From Roseovarius salinarum (lineage in GTDB: Bacteria > Pseudomonadota > Alphaproteobacteria > Rhodobacterales > Rhodobacteraceae), in NCBI RefSeq assembly GCF_002834145.1, contig NZ_PHNT01000011.1:62001-126000 (forward strand): a stretch of DNA of 64,000 nucleotides, read 5' to 3'. How positions within the stretch are numbered: the stretch's first letter is position 1; each line of letters starts with the position of its first letter. Below are positions 55,763 to 64,000 of the stretch, piece by piece. The translations under genes were made by a program, and so were the position numbers. The notes under the pieces were generated by a model that saw only the letters and a list, made by a program, of their open reading frames with translations, was not told the origin of the DNA and did not search any database.

Positions 55763-56866
55763 TTGGACGCATCCCCGCAGACAGACACGAACGCGCCGCG
55801 GCTGGAAATCCGCAACCTCGTGCGTGACTACGACGGCCGCCGCGTGGTCGATGACGTGTCGCTGACCGTCATGCCGGGGCAGGTGACCTGCCTGCTGGGG
55901 CCGTCGGGCTGTGGCAAGTCGACCACGCTGCGCGCCATCGCGGGCGTCGAGATGCAGGATGCCGGAGAGATCCTGGTGGACGGCGCTCTTGTCTGCGACA
56001 CCGTGTATCGCGTGCCCCCCGAACGGCGCCACATCGGGCTGATGTTCCAGGACTTCGCGCTGTTCCCGCACCTGACGGTGGCCGAGAACGTGGGGTTCGG
56101 GCTGTCCGCCGACAAGGCGGCGCGCGAGAAGCGGGTCGACGAGATGCTGGCGCGTGTGGGCATGCGGGCCTATGCGCGCAACTACCCGCACGAACTTTCG
56201 GGCGGTGAGCAGCAGCGCGTGGCACTGGCCCGCGCGCTGGCGCCGAGGCCGCGCATCATGCTGATGGACGAACCCTTTTCGGGCCTGGACAACCGCCTGC
56301 GCGACGGCATCCGCGACGAAACCCTCGACATCCTGCGCGAGGAGGACGCGGCCGTCCTGCTGGTCACGCACGAGCCCGAGGAGGCGATGCGCATGGCCGA
56401 CGAGATCGCGCTGATGCGTGCGGGACGGATCGTGCAGAAGGGTGCGCCCTACAACATCTACAATGCGCCGGTCGACCGCGATGCCGTCGCCTTCTTCAGC
56501 GACATCAACGTGATCCGCGGCACCGTGAACGGCGCGCTGACGGAAACGCCCTTCGGGCAGTTCCTCGCACCCGGCGTGCCGGATGGCGCCGAGGTGGACA
56601 TCGTGATCCGCCCCCAGCACATCAAGATCGATTTCGACCGCGGCGGCCACGGCCCCAACCCCACGCCGCAGGACGGCACGCCCGCGCGCGGCGTGGTGCG
56701 GCGCGCGCGTTTCATCGGTTCCGAAAGCCTGGTGGAGTTCCGCATGGACCATGACGGATCCATCCTGAAGGCCACCGTGCCCAACGTGTTCCTGCCGAAA
56801 CCGGGCAAGGCCTTGTGGCTGATGATCCGGCGCGACCGCTGTTTCGTCTTTCCCGCCCACGACTGA
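55763..56866 (+). CDS. ABC transporter ATP-binding protein (FbpC/PotA-like) without permease
   Basis: A 367-residue importer-type ATPase. Walker A GPSGCGKST at residues 46-54, signature LSGGEQ at 145-150, Walker B LMDEP at 167-171 and the switch histidine in VTHEPEEAM. The C-terminal 130 residues are a TOBE-like regulatory domain (DIVIRPQHIKI), as in Fe(III) or polyamine importers. No permease or binding protein is next to it, so it may serve permeases elsewhere. The likely start is TTG 55763 with GAGAGG six bases upstream, and no good ATG is available. Confidence 0.85.
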   Translation: MDASPQTDTNAPRLEIRNLVRDYDGRRVVDDVSLTVMPGQVTCLLGPSGCGKSTTLRAIAGVEMQDAGEILVDGALVCDTVYRVPPERRHIGLMFQDFALFPHLTVAENVGFGLSADKAAREKRVDEMLARVGMRAYARNYPHELSGGEQQRVALARALAPRPRIMLMDEPFSGLDNRLRDGIRDETLDILREEDAAVLLVTHEPEEAMRMADEIALMRAGRIVQKGAPYNIYNAPVDRDAVAFFSDINVIRGTVNGALTETPFGQFLAPGVPDGAEVDIVIRPQHIKIDFDRGGHGPNPTPQDGTPARGVVRRARFIGSESLVEFRMDHDGSILKATVPNVFLPKPGKALWLMIRRDRCFVFPAHD

Positions 56867-56980
56867 ACGGGCCTGCGCGCTGGCCGGCGGCCCCCGAATC
56901 CGGGTAAAATCCGCGCATCCCGCCCGATTGACGCTTTCATCCCCCGGCGCGAGCGACTAGATACGGGAAACGGGATTATC

Positions 56981-57000
56981 CGGGGCCGCTTGCGGCCCCG
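56981..57000 (+). promoter_or_regulatory. Stem-loop in the tatA leader
   Basis: Perfect 9-base arms CGGGGCCGC and GCGGCCCCG with a TT centre lie 18 bases upstream of the tatA start and just before its GGGAGA ribosome binding site. It may terminate upstream transcription weakly or modulate tat translation. Confidence 0.4.
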
Positions 57001-57018
57001 AGACTGGGAGACAAGACT

Positions 57019-57243
57019 ATGCTGAACAACATCGGCCTTCCTGGCCTTCTTCTGATCGCCGTGGTGGTGCTCGTGCTCTTCGGCCGCGGCAAGATCTCCT
57101 CGCTCATGGGCGAGGTGGGCAAGGGCATCACCTCGTTCAAGAAGGGCGTCAGCGAAGGCAACAAGGAACTCGAAGACGAAAGCGAACAATCGGCCGAGAC
57201 GGCCAAGGACGTCACGCCCGAAGATGAAAAGGACAAGGCCTGA
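57019..57243 (+). CDS. tatA: Twin-arginine translocase subunit TatA
   Basis: Pore-forming Tat component, 74 residues. A short N-terminal membrane helix ([17 protein letters not shown]) is followed by the hinge FGRGKI and an amphipathic helix ([16 protein letters not shown]), then a charged tail. The family phenylalanine-glycine hinge is intact. ATG 57019 follows GGGAGA. tatB starts six bases after the stop. Confidence 0.96.
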   Translation: MLNNIGLPGLLLIAVVVLVLFGRGKISSLMGEVGKGITSFKKGVSEGNKELEDESEQSAETAKDVTPEDEKDKA

Positions 57244-57248
57244 GGGCC

Positions 57249-57989
57249 ATGCTTGATCTGGGCTGGACCGAGCTTCTGGTCATCGGCATCGTCGCGCTGA
57301 TCGTCGTTGGCCCCAAGGATCTGCCGGGCATGTTCCGCGCGGTTGGCAACTTCGTGGGCAAGGCCAAGCGCATGGCGCGCGACTTCTCCAAGGCGATGAA
57401 CGACGCCGCCGACGACTCGGGCATGCGCGACGTCTCCGATACCTTCCGCAAGGCGACCAACCCCATGGGCAGCGCCATGGACGAGGTGAAGTCGGCGACG
57501 AAAAGCTTCACCCAGCAGACGATGGAAAGCGGCCTGCCCAAGGACCGCGAGAACGACGAAGACGGCGCGGCCGGCAAATCGGGGCTTTCGGACGAGCGGC
57601 GTGCCGCCGCGGAACGTATCCGCGAACACTCTGCCGAGAAGGCCAATGCCCGCCGCGCGGCGGAGGCCGCCGAATCCGAGGCCGCGGACGCCGGCGGCGA
57701 AACGGACGCCACGGGCGACAGCGGTGGGAAACGGGCCTCCGGCACGGCCGCTTCGGGCGGCAAAGGCGCATCGACCTCGGGCAAGGGCAAATCCGGTGCC
57801 GAGTCGGGCGGCGAATCCAGGAACGCGGGCAAGGGCAAATCGGGGTCTGCCACGAAGACGAAATCGGCCTCGGCCCGGAACACCGGCACCAGGACCACCG
57901 GCACGAAGGCCAAGGGTGCCTCCGCGTCGAAGGGTGGCAAGAAGAAGACGGCCGCCGGCAGCAGCGCCGGCACGGCTGAGGACACGTGA
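57249..57989 (+). CDS. tatB: Twin-arginine translocase subunit TatB with a long disordered tail
   Basis: Receptor subunit of the Tat translocase. [33 protein letters not shown] is the TatB N-terminus (split: residues 1-20 and 21-33), with the conserved glutamate at position 8 and GP hinge. The amphipathic helix runs to about residue 65. The remaining 180 residues are a low-complexity Lys/Ser/Gly/Ala/Thr tail, far longer than the E. coli tail. Length 246. The stop overlaps the tatC start (TGATG). Confidence 0.93.
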   Translation: MLDLGWTELLVIGIVALIVVGPKDLPGMFRAVGNFVGKAKRMARDFSKAMNDAADDSGMRDVSDTFRKATNPMGSAMDEVKSATKSFTQQTMESGLPKDRENDEDGAAGKSGLSDERRAAAERIREHSAEKANARRAAEAAESEAADAGGETDATGDSGGKRASGTAASGGKGASTSGKGKSGAESGGESRNAGKGKSGSATKTKSASARNTGTRTTGTKAKGASASKGGKKKTAAGSSAGTAEDT

Positions 57990-58915
57990 TGAGCCCCAGC
58001 GACGAGATCGAGGACAGTTCCGCCCCCCTGATCGAACACCTGACCGAGTTGCGCCAGCGGCTCATCCGGTCGGTGGTGGCCTTCATCATCGGGATGGTGA
58101 TCTGTTTCACGGTCGCCACGCCCATATTCAATTTCCTCACTGCGCCGCTGTGCCGGGTGCTGGCCGAGCGCGGGCAGGACTGCGGACTCATCTTCATCAG
58201 CCCGCAGGAAGGTTTCTTCGTCGCGGTCAAGGTGTCGCTGCTCGGCGGCTTCATCCTTGCCTTTCCCTACATCGCGGCGCAGATGTGGCGCTTCGTGGCG
58301 CCGGGTCTCTACAAGTCGGAAAAGGGTGCCTTCCTGCCGTTTCTCGTGGCGTCGCCCTTCATGTTCCTGCTGGGCGCGGCGTTTGCCTTCTACGTGGTCA
58401 CGCCGCTGGCCTATGACTTCTTCCTCGGTTTCCAGCAGTTCGGCAATGAAGGCGAGGCGGTGCCCGCGGGCGATCCGCAGAATGCCGCGCCGCTCAGCGT
58501 CGTGTTCCAGGGCTCGGCGCAGGAATACCTCAACCTTACGATCAAGTTCATCGTCGCCTTCGGGCTTTGCTTCCAGTTGCCGGTGCTGCTGACGCTCATG
58601 GGCAAGGCCGGTCTGGTCAGCGCCGAGGGGCTGGGACAGGTGCGCAAGTACGCCATGGTCGGCATCCTCGTGCTGGCCGCGCTGGTGACGCCGCCCGATG
58701 TCATCACCCAGGTGATCCTGTTCGTTGTGGTCTACGGCCTTTACGAGGTCTCGATCTGGCTGGTGCGCCGCGTCGAAAAGGACCGCGAGGCGCGTCTGCG
58801 CGCCGAAGGGCTGTGGTTCGAGGACGACGACGAGACGGACCTCGACGATGATCCGATGGCGGCCGAGTTCGACGATGACGACGACGATGACGGCGACGGG
58901 GACCGCGAGCGGTGA
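57989..58915 (+). CDS. tatC: Twin-arginine translocase subunit TatC
   Basis: Signal-peptide-binding core of the Tat translocase, six helices over 308 residues. LIEHLTELRQRLIRS (about residues 11-25) is the conserved signal-binding cytoplasmic segment; FISPQEGFFVAVKVSLLGG and the helix-5/6 region GLVSAEGLGQVRKYAMVG are family features. A long acidic tail (Asp-rich, from about 275) ends the protein. An in-frame GTG three bases upstream exists, but the TGATG overlap favours ATG 57989. The DUF815 gene starts within its last codons. Confidence 0.96.
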   Translation: MSPSDEIEDSSAPLIEHLTELRQRLIRSVVAFIIGMVICFTVATPIFNFLTAPLCRVLAERGQDCGLIFISPQEGFFVAVKVSLLGGFILAFPYIAAQMWRFVAPGLYKSEKGAFLPFLVASPFMFLLGAAFAFYVVTPLAYDFFLGFQQFGNEGEAVPAGDPQNAAPLSVVFQGSAQEYLNLTIKFIVAFGLCFQLPVLLTLMGKAGLVSAEGLGQVRKYAMVGILVLAALVTPPDVITQVILFVVVYGLYEVSIWLVRRVEKDREARLRAEGLWFEDDDETDLDDDPMAAEFDDDDDDDGDGDRER

Positions 58916-59751
58916 GCGACGATCCACTTGAGCGCATCGCCGCCGCGCTCGAGCGGATGAGCCCGGCGCCCCTCGAGGCGCCGGACTTCTCCACGGCGGG
59001 TGCATACGTCTGGCAGATGGATCCCGAGCGGCTGGAACCGGTCGACAGCGTCAACCGCGTGGACATGTCCCTGCTCAAGGGCATCGACCGGGCGCGCGAC
59101 ACGCTGCTGGAGAACACCCGCCAGTTCGCCCGCGGTCTGCCAGCCAACAACGCGTTGCTGTGGGGCGCGCGGGGCATGGGAAAGTCAAGCCTGGTCAAGG
59201 CGGTGCATGCCGCCGTGCAGGCCGAGCACGCCGATCTAAAGATCGTGGAGTTGCACCGCGAGGATCTGACCAGCGTGGGCCGCCTGTTGAAGTTGCTGCG
59301 CGTTGCCGAGGCGCGGTTCGTGCTGTTCTGCGACGACCTGTCGTTTTCCCATGACGACCAGCACTACAAGTCGCTCAAGGCCGTGCTCGACGGCGGGATC
59401 GAGGGGCGGCCCGGAAACGTGGTGTTCTACGCCACCTCCAACCGCCGCCACCTGATGCCGCGCGACATGATCGAGAACGAGCGCGCGACCGCCATCAGCC
59501 CCAGCGAGGCGACAGAGGAAAAGGTCTCGCTTTCCGATCGCTTCGGCCTCTGGCTGGGCTTCCATCCCTGCGACCAGGACGAGTATCTGGCGATGATCCG
59601 CGGCTACTGCGATGCCTATGGTGTCGAGATCGACGAGGACACGCTGCGCGCCGAAGCGATCGAATGGCAGGCCACGCGCGGCGCGCGTTCGGGCCGGGTG
59701 GCCTGGCAGTATTTCACCGATCTCGCGGGTCGCCGCGGCGTGGCGATCTGA
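58912..59751 (+). CDS. DUF815 AAA+ ATPase
   Basis: A 279-residue P-loop ATPase of the DUF815 family. Walker A GARGMGKSS at residues 85-93, Walker B FVLFCDD at about 136-142, the sensor-1-like YATSNRRHL (about 178-186) and an arginine-finger region near SDRFGLWLGF. GTG 58912 overlaps the tatC stop (GTGA), which couples it to tatABC. The function is not established; DUF815 proteins are widespread in alphaproteobacteria and this linkage suggests a link to Tat or the cell envelope, by inference. Confidence 0.85.
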   Translation: MSDDPLERIAAALERMSPAPLEAPDFSTAGAYVWQMDPERLEPVDSVNRVDMSLLKGIDRARDTLLENTRQFARGLPANNALLWGARGMGKSSLVKAVHAAVQAEHADLKIVELHREDLTSVGRLLKLLRVAEARFVLFCDDLSFSHDDQHYKSLKAVLDGGIEGRPGNVVFYATSNRRHLMPRDMIENERATAISPSEATEEKVSLSDRFGLWLGFHPCDQDEYLAMIRGYCDAYGVEIDEDTLRAEAIEWQATRGARSGRVAWQYFTDLAGRRGVAI

Positions 59752-59805
59752 GCGCCGCGGTCCAGCCTGTCCGGGGCCGCCCTTCTTCCTGCCGCAAGCA
59801 TCCCG

Positions 59806-59846
59806 GGGTGAGGCCGAAGGCCGAGGCGGGGGCGATGCCCCCTCAC
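59806..59846. terminator. Structured convergent intergenic region between DUF815 and nlpD
   Basis: Arms GTGAGG (59808-59813) and CCTCAC (59841-59846) enclose two smaller hairpins, GGCC-GAA-GGCC and GGGGGC-GAT-GCCCCC. The region sits in the 105-base gap between two converging stop codons and is the best terminator candidate there. Confidence 0.45.
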
Positions 59847-59856
59847 GCCCGGCGGC

Positions 59857-61098
59857 TCATTCCAGGTAAGGCATCGGGTCGACGCTGTCGAAGCCCTCGC
59901 GCACCTCGAAATGCATCGCCTGCGCGCCATCCTCGCGGATGCTTGCCAGCGTCTGGCCGCGGCTGACGCTGTCGCCCTTTTCGACGGTCACCCCGGCCAC
60001 GCTGGAATAGACGGTCAGCAGGTCGCCCGAGTGCTTGACCACGATGATCGGCACGCCGTTGGTATCCTCGGTGATCGCGGCGACGGTGCCGTCGTCCGCC
60101 GCCCGCACCGGCGTGCCGGGGCTTGCCGCGATGTCGATCCCGTCGTTCTTGTCCTTGGCATAGGCACGCACGATGGTGCCCTTGACCGGGTAGGCCAGTT
60201 GCCCGTCGCCGCCCGCCTCTGGCGTCGGCGTCCCGGTGTCGGACGCGGAATCGCTTGCGCTTTCCGCGCTCAGGTCCGGCGCCTCCTCGGCGCGGGCCAG
60301 GGCGTCATCGGGCTCGCCGGTGCCCTCGATCTCGCCGGCTGTCGGGGTCTCCTCGTCGGGCAGGGGATCGTCCGCGCTGGGTGGCGTCGGCGTCTCGGAG
60401 CCCTGGCCCGGCGCCTGCGACGGGGCGCCGGTGGCATCGAGCGGCGCGTCTTCCTCGCCGGGCAACGCCACGGGGATCATCAGGTATTGCCCCTCCCGCA
60501 CGGAAAAGTCGGGGCCGAGACCGTTCCATTCGGCCAGGCTGCGAACCGACACGTCGTAGAGCCGGGCGATGGTATAGGCCGTCTCGCCGCGTTCGACACG
60601 GTGGCGCACGGGCTGCGCGCCGCTGCGGTCGGACGCCTGCGGCGCGTCGCGCCCTTCGGCACCGTCGGCCGCGTCGATCGCGGAGTCCGCAAGCGCCGTG
60701 ATGTCCACCTCGCCCTCGGGCCGGATCGGCCCGCCTTCGGGTTCGGCCACGCGGGTGTGCAGCGCGACGACTTCGCCCGCGCGCAGCGGATCGTCGGGCT
60801 GAAGGCCGTTGAACCGCGCCAGATCCTGCGCGTTCACGCCGACGCGTGCGGCGACGTCCGCCACCGTGTCGCCGGACCGCGCGACCGCGACCTGGTATCC
60901 GGGATAGGAGATCACGCCGCGCGGGTCCGGGTCCGGCCGCTCGGCGGTGGCCTGGCTTGCCGCTGCGTCGGTGTCGAAGGCGTTGCCCAGCCCGCCGCGC
61001 AGGTCGAAATTCAGGGGTTGGTTGCACGCAGACAGCGCGGTGACACCGGCCAGAAGGGCCGCCATCGGCAGGAAGTCTCGAATACGGGAAAGGATCAT
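59857..61098 (-). CDS. nlpD: NlpD-like LysM/M23 murein hydrolase activator lipoprotein
   Basis: A 413-residue outer-envelope lipoprotein (lipobox LSAC, lipid-modified Cys25). Two LysM peptidoglycan-binding modules (about 68-112 and 165-210) are joined by acidic Pro/Glu-rich linkers to an M23 domain (about 303-413). The M23 zinc ligands are degenerate: HxxxD is Asn318-Asp322 (NDGID) and the last HxH is AMH at 394-396. That is the pattern of NlpD/EnvC activators of amidases rather than active endopeptidases. It follows pcm and surE on the minus strand, an order found in many proteobacteria. Confidence 0.9.
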   Translation of the reverse strand: MILSRIRDFLPMAALLAGVTALSACNQPLNFDLRGGLGNAFDTDAAASQATAERPDPDPRGVISYPGYQVAVARSGDTVADVAARVGVNAQDLARFNGLQPDDPLRAGEVVALHTRVAEPEGGPIRPEGEVDITALADSAIDAADGAEGRDAPQASDRSGAQPVRHRVERGETAYTIARLYDVSVRSLAEWNGLGPDFSVREGQYLMIPVALPGEEDAPLDATGAPSQAPGQGSETPTPPSADDPLPDEETPTAGEIEGTGEPDDALARAEEAPDLSAESASDSASDTGTPTPEAGGDGQLAYPVKGTIVRAYAKDKNDGIDIAASPGTPVRAADDGTVAAITEDTNGVPIIVVKHSGDLLTVYSSVAGVTVEKGDSVSRGQTLASIREDGAQAMHFEVREGFDSVDPMPYLE

Positions 61099-61162
61099 CT
61101 CGCTCTCGTCCTCGTCATTGCCCCTTGTGGCCGGGGTCTTGGCCTCTGGCGCCGGGCGCCTG

Positions 61163-61819
61163 TCAATGCTCGCGCCCGAGTCCCTCGACCAGAGGCACGA
61201 AACGCACCGAGCGCAGTTCTTCGTACTCCAGGCCCTCGTCCGTGCGGGTCACGCGGATCAGGCTCTGCACGGTATCGGACTGACCGACCGGTACAACCAT
61301 GATACCGCCCTTTCGCAGTTGCGCCAATAGGGGGCCGGGCGGGTCCTCGGCGGCCGCGGTCACGAGGATACGGTCGAAGGGCGCCTGGTCGGGCAGGCCG
61401 AAGCTTCCGTCGGCGGTCAGCGCGGTGATGTTGGTCAGGTCGAGCCGGCGGAAGATATCGCTGGCGGTGGCCACCAGCGCGCGGTGGCGGTCCACCGTGT
61501 AGACGCGCCGCGCCAGCTGGCTGAGGATCGCCGCCTGGTAGCCCGAGCCGGTGCCAACCTCGAGCACCTTGTCGCGCGGCCCCGGTTTCAGCGCCTGCGT
61601 CATCAGGCCGACCACCGAGGGCTGCGAGATCGTCTGCCCGCAGGCGATGGGCAGGGGCATGTCCTCGTAGGCGCGGGCGGCAAAGACGCCACGCGTGAAC
61701 TGGCGACGGTCGATCTTCTCCATGGCCGTGAGCACGCGCGTATCGGTGACCCCCTTGGTGCGCAGCGCAAAGAGGAACTGCATCTTGCGGCGGGCGGTCT
61801 CGTCGGCGTCCTCGCTCAT
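61163..61819 (-). CDS. pcm: Protein-L-isoaspartate O-methyltransferase
   Basis: Repairs isoaspartyl residues in aged proteins using SAM. A 218-residue enzyme with [12 protein letters not shown] (about residues 80-91, SAM motif I), [16 protein letters not shown] upstream of it and [13 protein letters not shown]. The longer open frame to 63457 runs through surE and is not real: the expected N-terminus [11 protein letters not shown] begins at ATG 61819, which overlaps the surE stop (ATGA). Confidence 0.93.
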   Translation of the reverse strand: MSEDADETARRKMQFLFALRTKGVTDTRVLTAMEKIDRRQFTRGVFAARAYEDMPLPIACGQTISQPSVVGLMTQALKPGPRDKVLEVGTGSGYQAAILSQLARRVYTVDRHRALVATASDIFRRLDLTNITALTADGSFGLPDQAPFDRILVTAAAEDPPGPLLAQLRKGGIMVVPVGQSDTVQSLIRVTRTDEGLEYEELRSVRFVPLVEGLGREH

Positions 61820-62598
61820 TCGATGGCCTTCAGCGCCTCCAGCGCGTCGTGGGCGGTCAGGTCGGCCCGCATCGGCGTGACCGAGATGTAGCCCTGCAGG
61901 TTCACGTCCGCGTCGGTGCCGGGGTGGGTGGGCTGCTGCTGCGGCGCGCCGGTGACCCACAGGAAACGCCGCCCCGAGGGCGCGTGGTGCGGTTCCACCC
62001 CGAATCCCATGTCGCGGCGGAATCCCTGTGGTGCGACACGAAGGCCCTTCACGCGGTCGGCGGGGACGGGCGGAAAGTTGATGTTGTAGAAGATGCCGTA
62101 ATCGTCGGCGGTCCAGACCCCGCGATCGAGCAGGGCACGCAGCGTGGTCAGCCCGTGCACGCGCGCGGCCTCGAATATGTCCGAGACCTCGCGCAGCTCC
62201 GGGCCGAAATACTGGCTCAGAGCCACGGCCGGCACGCCCTGAAGCGCGGCCTCCATCGCGCCGCCCAGCGTGCCCGAATAGAGCGCGTTCTCGGCGGCGT
62301 TGTTGCCGCGGTTGACGCCCGACAGCACGAGGTCGGGGCGGGCGTCCTTCATGACGTCGTGCAATCCTGCAAGCACGCAGTCGGCCGGGCTGCCCTCGGC
62401 GGCGTAGCGGCGTTCGCCAAGCTTGGCGACCATCATCGGCCGCGTGAAGGAAATTGCATGCGCCACGCCCGATTGCTCGAAGGCCGGCGCAACGATCCAG
62501 ACCTCGCCCGTCGGGCCGGCAAGGTCGCGGGCGATGCCCTCGAGAACCTCGAGCCCCGGCGCGTTGATACCGTCGTCGTTGGTGATGAGAATGCGCAA
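61816..62598 (-). CDS. surE: 5'-nucleotidase SurE
   Basis: Stationary-phase survival nucleotidase acting on nucleoside monophosphates. [14 protein letters not shown] at the N-terminus holds the metal-binding Asp pair; [25 protein letters not shown] (residues about 86-110) is the family signature. No ATG fits: the TTG at 62598 gives the standard [10 protein letters not shown] start and 260 residues, with GGAG eight bases upstream. The ATG at 62658 would add 20 residues that are not conserved. surE-pcm-nlpD lie in tandem. Confidence 0.92.
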   Translation of the reverse strand: MRILITNDDGINAPGLEVLEGIARDLAGPTGEVWIVAPAFEQSGVAHAISFTRPMMVAKLGERRYAAEGSPADCVLAGLHDVMKDARPDLVLSGVNRGNNAAENALYSGTLGGAMEAALQGVPAVALSQYFGPELREVSDIFEAARVHGLTTLRALLDRGVWTADDYGIFYNINFPPVPADRVKGLRVAPQGFRRDMGFGVEPHHAPSGRRFLWVTGAPQQQPTHPGTDADVNLQGYISVTPMRADLTAHDALEALKAIE

Positions 62599-62694
62599 GG
62601 CCCGCTCCGCTGACTGCTCTGCCCGCGCCTGTGTATCCGCGCGCCCGCCCTTGGGCAAGCGGCGCCGCGAAAGGTTCCGGCGGCCAGGGGCCGA

Positions 62695-63369
62695 TCAGGA
62701 GGGCACGCCTGCCTCCGCCAGCAGGCGGCGTGCCTCGTCGGCGGGGGCGGCCAGCGCGCCGCGATCCTCGCCGGGGAAGAAACGCGCGCGCGTCGCAGTG
62801 GCCATCGGCGCGGGCTCGAGGATGTGAACCCGCGGTCCGGTGCGTTCGGTCTCTGCCTGCCAGCTGCGCGCCAGGGCGATCTGCGCGGCCTTGGTGGCGC
62901 CGTAGGCGCCGAAGAACTTGTCGCCCGCGCGCGGGTCGTCGAAGAACAGCGCCTGGCCCGTCTCGCCCAGAAGCGGCGCCACGAAGGTGATGAGGCGCCC
63001 CACCGCGCCGGCGTTGCAGGCAAGTGCCTTGTCCCAGTCGGCCGGGTCGAGCTGGCCCGCCGGCGCCAGCGGCGGCGCGTGCACGGCCGCGTGCGCCCAG
63101 ACGGCAATGCGGCCCCACCGGTCGAAGATACTGCGGCAAAGCTGGGCCATCGCGTCGGCGTTGGTGATGTCCATCGGCGCCAGCGTGGCCTGGCCACCGG
63201 CCCGCCGGATCCGGTCGTCGAGTTCTTCGAGCGCGCCGGTGGTGCGCGCCACGGCCACCACGTGATGACCGGGCGCGAGAGCCTCGGCCAGCGCGGCGCC
63301 AAGGCCGCGCGACGCGCCGGTCACCAGCGCGACGGGGCGGGCGGGGGCGGAAGGCGTTGCGTCGGTCAT
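62695..63369 (-). CDS. SDR-family oxidoreductase
   Basis: A 224-residue short-chain dehydrogenase with intact catalytic residues. [13 protein letters not shown] (about residues 16-28) binds the nucleotide, and YGATKAAQ (Tyr and Lys of YxxxK) is near residue 155. It is shorter than typical (about 250). Substrate not deducible; the protein falls in the YciK/'NAD(P)-binding' type. The gene is divergent from bioY across 109 bases. Confidence 0.85.
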   Translation of the reverse strand: MTDATPSAPARPVALVTGASRGLGAALAEALAPGHHVVAVARTTGALEELDDRIRRAGGQATLAPMDITNADAMAQLCRSIFDRWGRIAVWAHAAVHAPPLAPAGQLDPADWDKALACNAGAVGRLITFVAPLLGETGQALFFDDPRAGDKFFGAYGATKAAQIALARSWQAETERTGPRVHILEPAPMATATRARFFPGEDRGALAAPADEARRLLAEAGVPS

Positions 63370-63478
63370 GGGCGGTCAAATCCCACTCCGCGCGGGCCAG
63401 TTCAAGCCCAAACGCTTGACTTTCGCACGGTGGACGCGAAAAAGGCGGGTGACACATGAAAGACGAAAGGACGACCCC

Positions 63479-64000
63479 ATGCGCGACAAGGTTCTCGCCA
63501 AGGCCGTGATCGGCCAGGACACGCTGCTGCGGCAGGCGGCCCTGGTGCTCGGCGGCTCGCTTTTCATTGCCGTGGCGGCCCAGATATCGGTGCCGTTCTT
63601 CCCGGTGCCCATGACCCTTCAGACGCTGGCCATCCTGATCGTCGGGCTGACCTTCGGGTCGCGGCTGGGCGCGGTCACGCTTCTTGCGTACCTTGGCGAA
63701 GGGGCGATGGGGCTGCCGGTCTTCGCGAACGGCGGCTTCGGGCTTGCCACGCTCGCCGGCCCCACCGCCGGTTTCCTCGTCGGCTTCGTGGGCATGGCCT
63801 GGCTGGCAGGCCTGGCGGCCGAAAAGGGGCTGGCGCGCGGGGTCGTCACGACGACACTGTGCTGCATGGCGATCTCGGTGCTGCTCTACATCCCCGGCGC
63901 TGCCTGGCCGATGGCCGTGGCAGAAGCGGCTGGCGTGAGCGGCAAGTGGGTCGGCTCCTCGGCCGGCGCGATCTGGACCTACTGGGTCAGCCCCTTCCTG
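63479..64000 (+). CDS. bioY: Biotin transporter BioY (3' truncated)
   Basis: S-component of the biotin ECF importer, cut at the window end after 174 codons. Hallmarks: [19 protein letters not shown] (about residues 36-54), GLPVFANG, and [12 protein letters not shown] (near residue 93), all in hydrophobic helices. The frame is ATG 63479 with GAAAGG seven bases upstream. No consensus BioR operator (TTATnnATAA) is seen before it. Biotin uptake would feed BirA and LiuD. Confidence 0.93.
   Translation, partial: MRDKVLAKAVIGQDTLLRQAALVLGGSLFIAVAAQISVPFFPVPMTLQTLAILIVGLTFGSRLGAVTLLAYLGEGAMGLPVFANGGFGLATLAGPTAGFLVGFVGMAWLAGLAAEKGLARGVVTTTLCCMAISVLLYIPGAAWPMAVAEAAGVSGKWVGSSAGAIWTYWVSPFL

Noticed and set aside
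61163-63457. A single 764-residue protein formed by pcm plus a long N-terminal extension
   Set aside because: The extension runs out of frame through surE and an SDR gene and is low-complexity; pcm starts properly at 61819.
63416-63478. TTGACT before bioY as a promoter, or a BioR site
   Set aside because: No acceptable -10 at normal spacing and no TTATnnATAA palindrome in the gap.

Overview
The window comes from a GC-rich alphaproteobacterium, most likely of the Rhodobacterales (Roseobacter/Paracoccus/Rhodobacter group). This rests on recognised families and synteny: a 14-gene nuo operon interleaved with small unidentified genes as in Rhodobacter capsulatus, nuoN-birA-coaX-rnj, tatABC next to a DUF815 ATPase and nlpD-pcm-surE, a consensus FNR-type site, and an NuoE with a helix-hairpin-helix tail. 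Genes are densely packed, often with ATGA or TGATG overlaps. I see no rRNA, tRNA, CRISPR array, insertion sequence or prophage. No gap longer than about 250 bases lacks a gene.

Layout. 1-8 kb: bamB (5' end cut by the window), der, a TspO-like membrane protein, a fatty acid desaturase, then on the minus strand a glycosyltransferase, waaA and moaA. 8-14 kb: a lipoprotein, glmU-glmS (UDP-GlcNAc synthesis), gph and a DegT-type aminotransferase. 14-24.2 kb: a leucine/isovalerate degradation cluster (isovaleryl-CoA dehydrogenase, acyl-CoA synthetase, both methylcrotonyl-CoA carboxylase subunits, GST, HMG-CoA lyase, methylglutaconyl-CoA hydratase). A perfect palindromic operator precedes it, and a divergent ompW with an FNR box interrupts it. 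24.4-44.3 kb: nuoA-N with twelve to thirteen inserted non-nuo genes. 44.4-47.6 kb: birA, coaX and rnj. 47.6-56.9 kb: DEAD-box helicase, a family-2-like glycosyltransferase, prfC, a Hint-domain protein, an atypical SDR, an SSS transporter and an orphan ABC ATPase. 57-64 kb: tatABC-DUF815, facing nlpD-pcm-surE and an SDR, then bioY, cut by the window end.

How the parts work together. Acyl-CoA dehydrogenation in the leucine cluster passes electrons to the respiratory chain. The nuo operon encodes proton-pumping complex I. LiuD is a biotin enzyme, and BirA (ligase) and BioY (uptake) in the same window supply its cofactor, though they are not linked to it in an operon. WaaA, the glycosyltransferase and BamB serve the outer membrane; Tat exports folded redox proteins.

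The most interesting part is the non-nuo material inside the nuo operon: a helix-hairpin-helix domain duplicated between the NuoE C-terminus and a membrane-anchored neighbour; a series of exported two-cysteine proteins around nuoG; a methyltransferase-like gene between nuoH and nuoI; a cysteine-less carboxymuconolactone-decarboxylase-like protein between nuoI and nuoJ; and several tiny hydrophobic ORFs that ordinary gene calling can miss.
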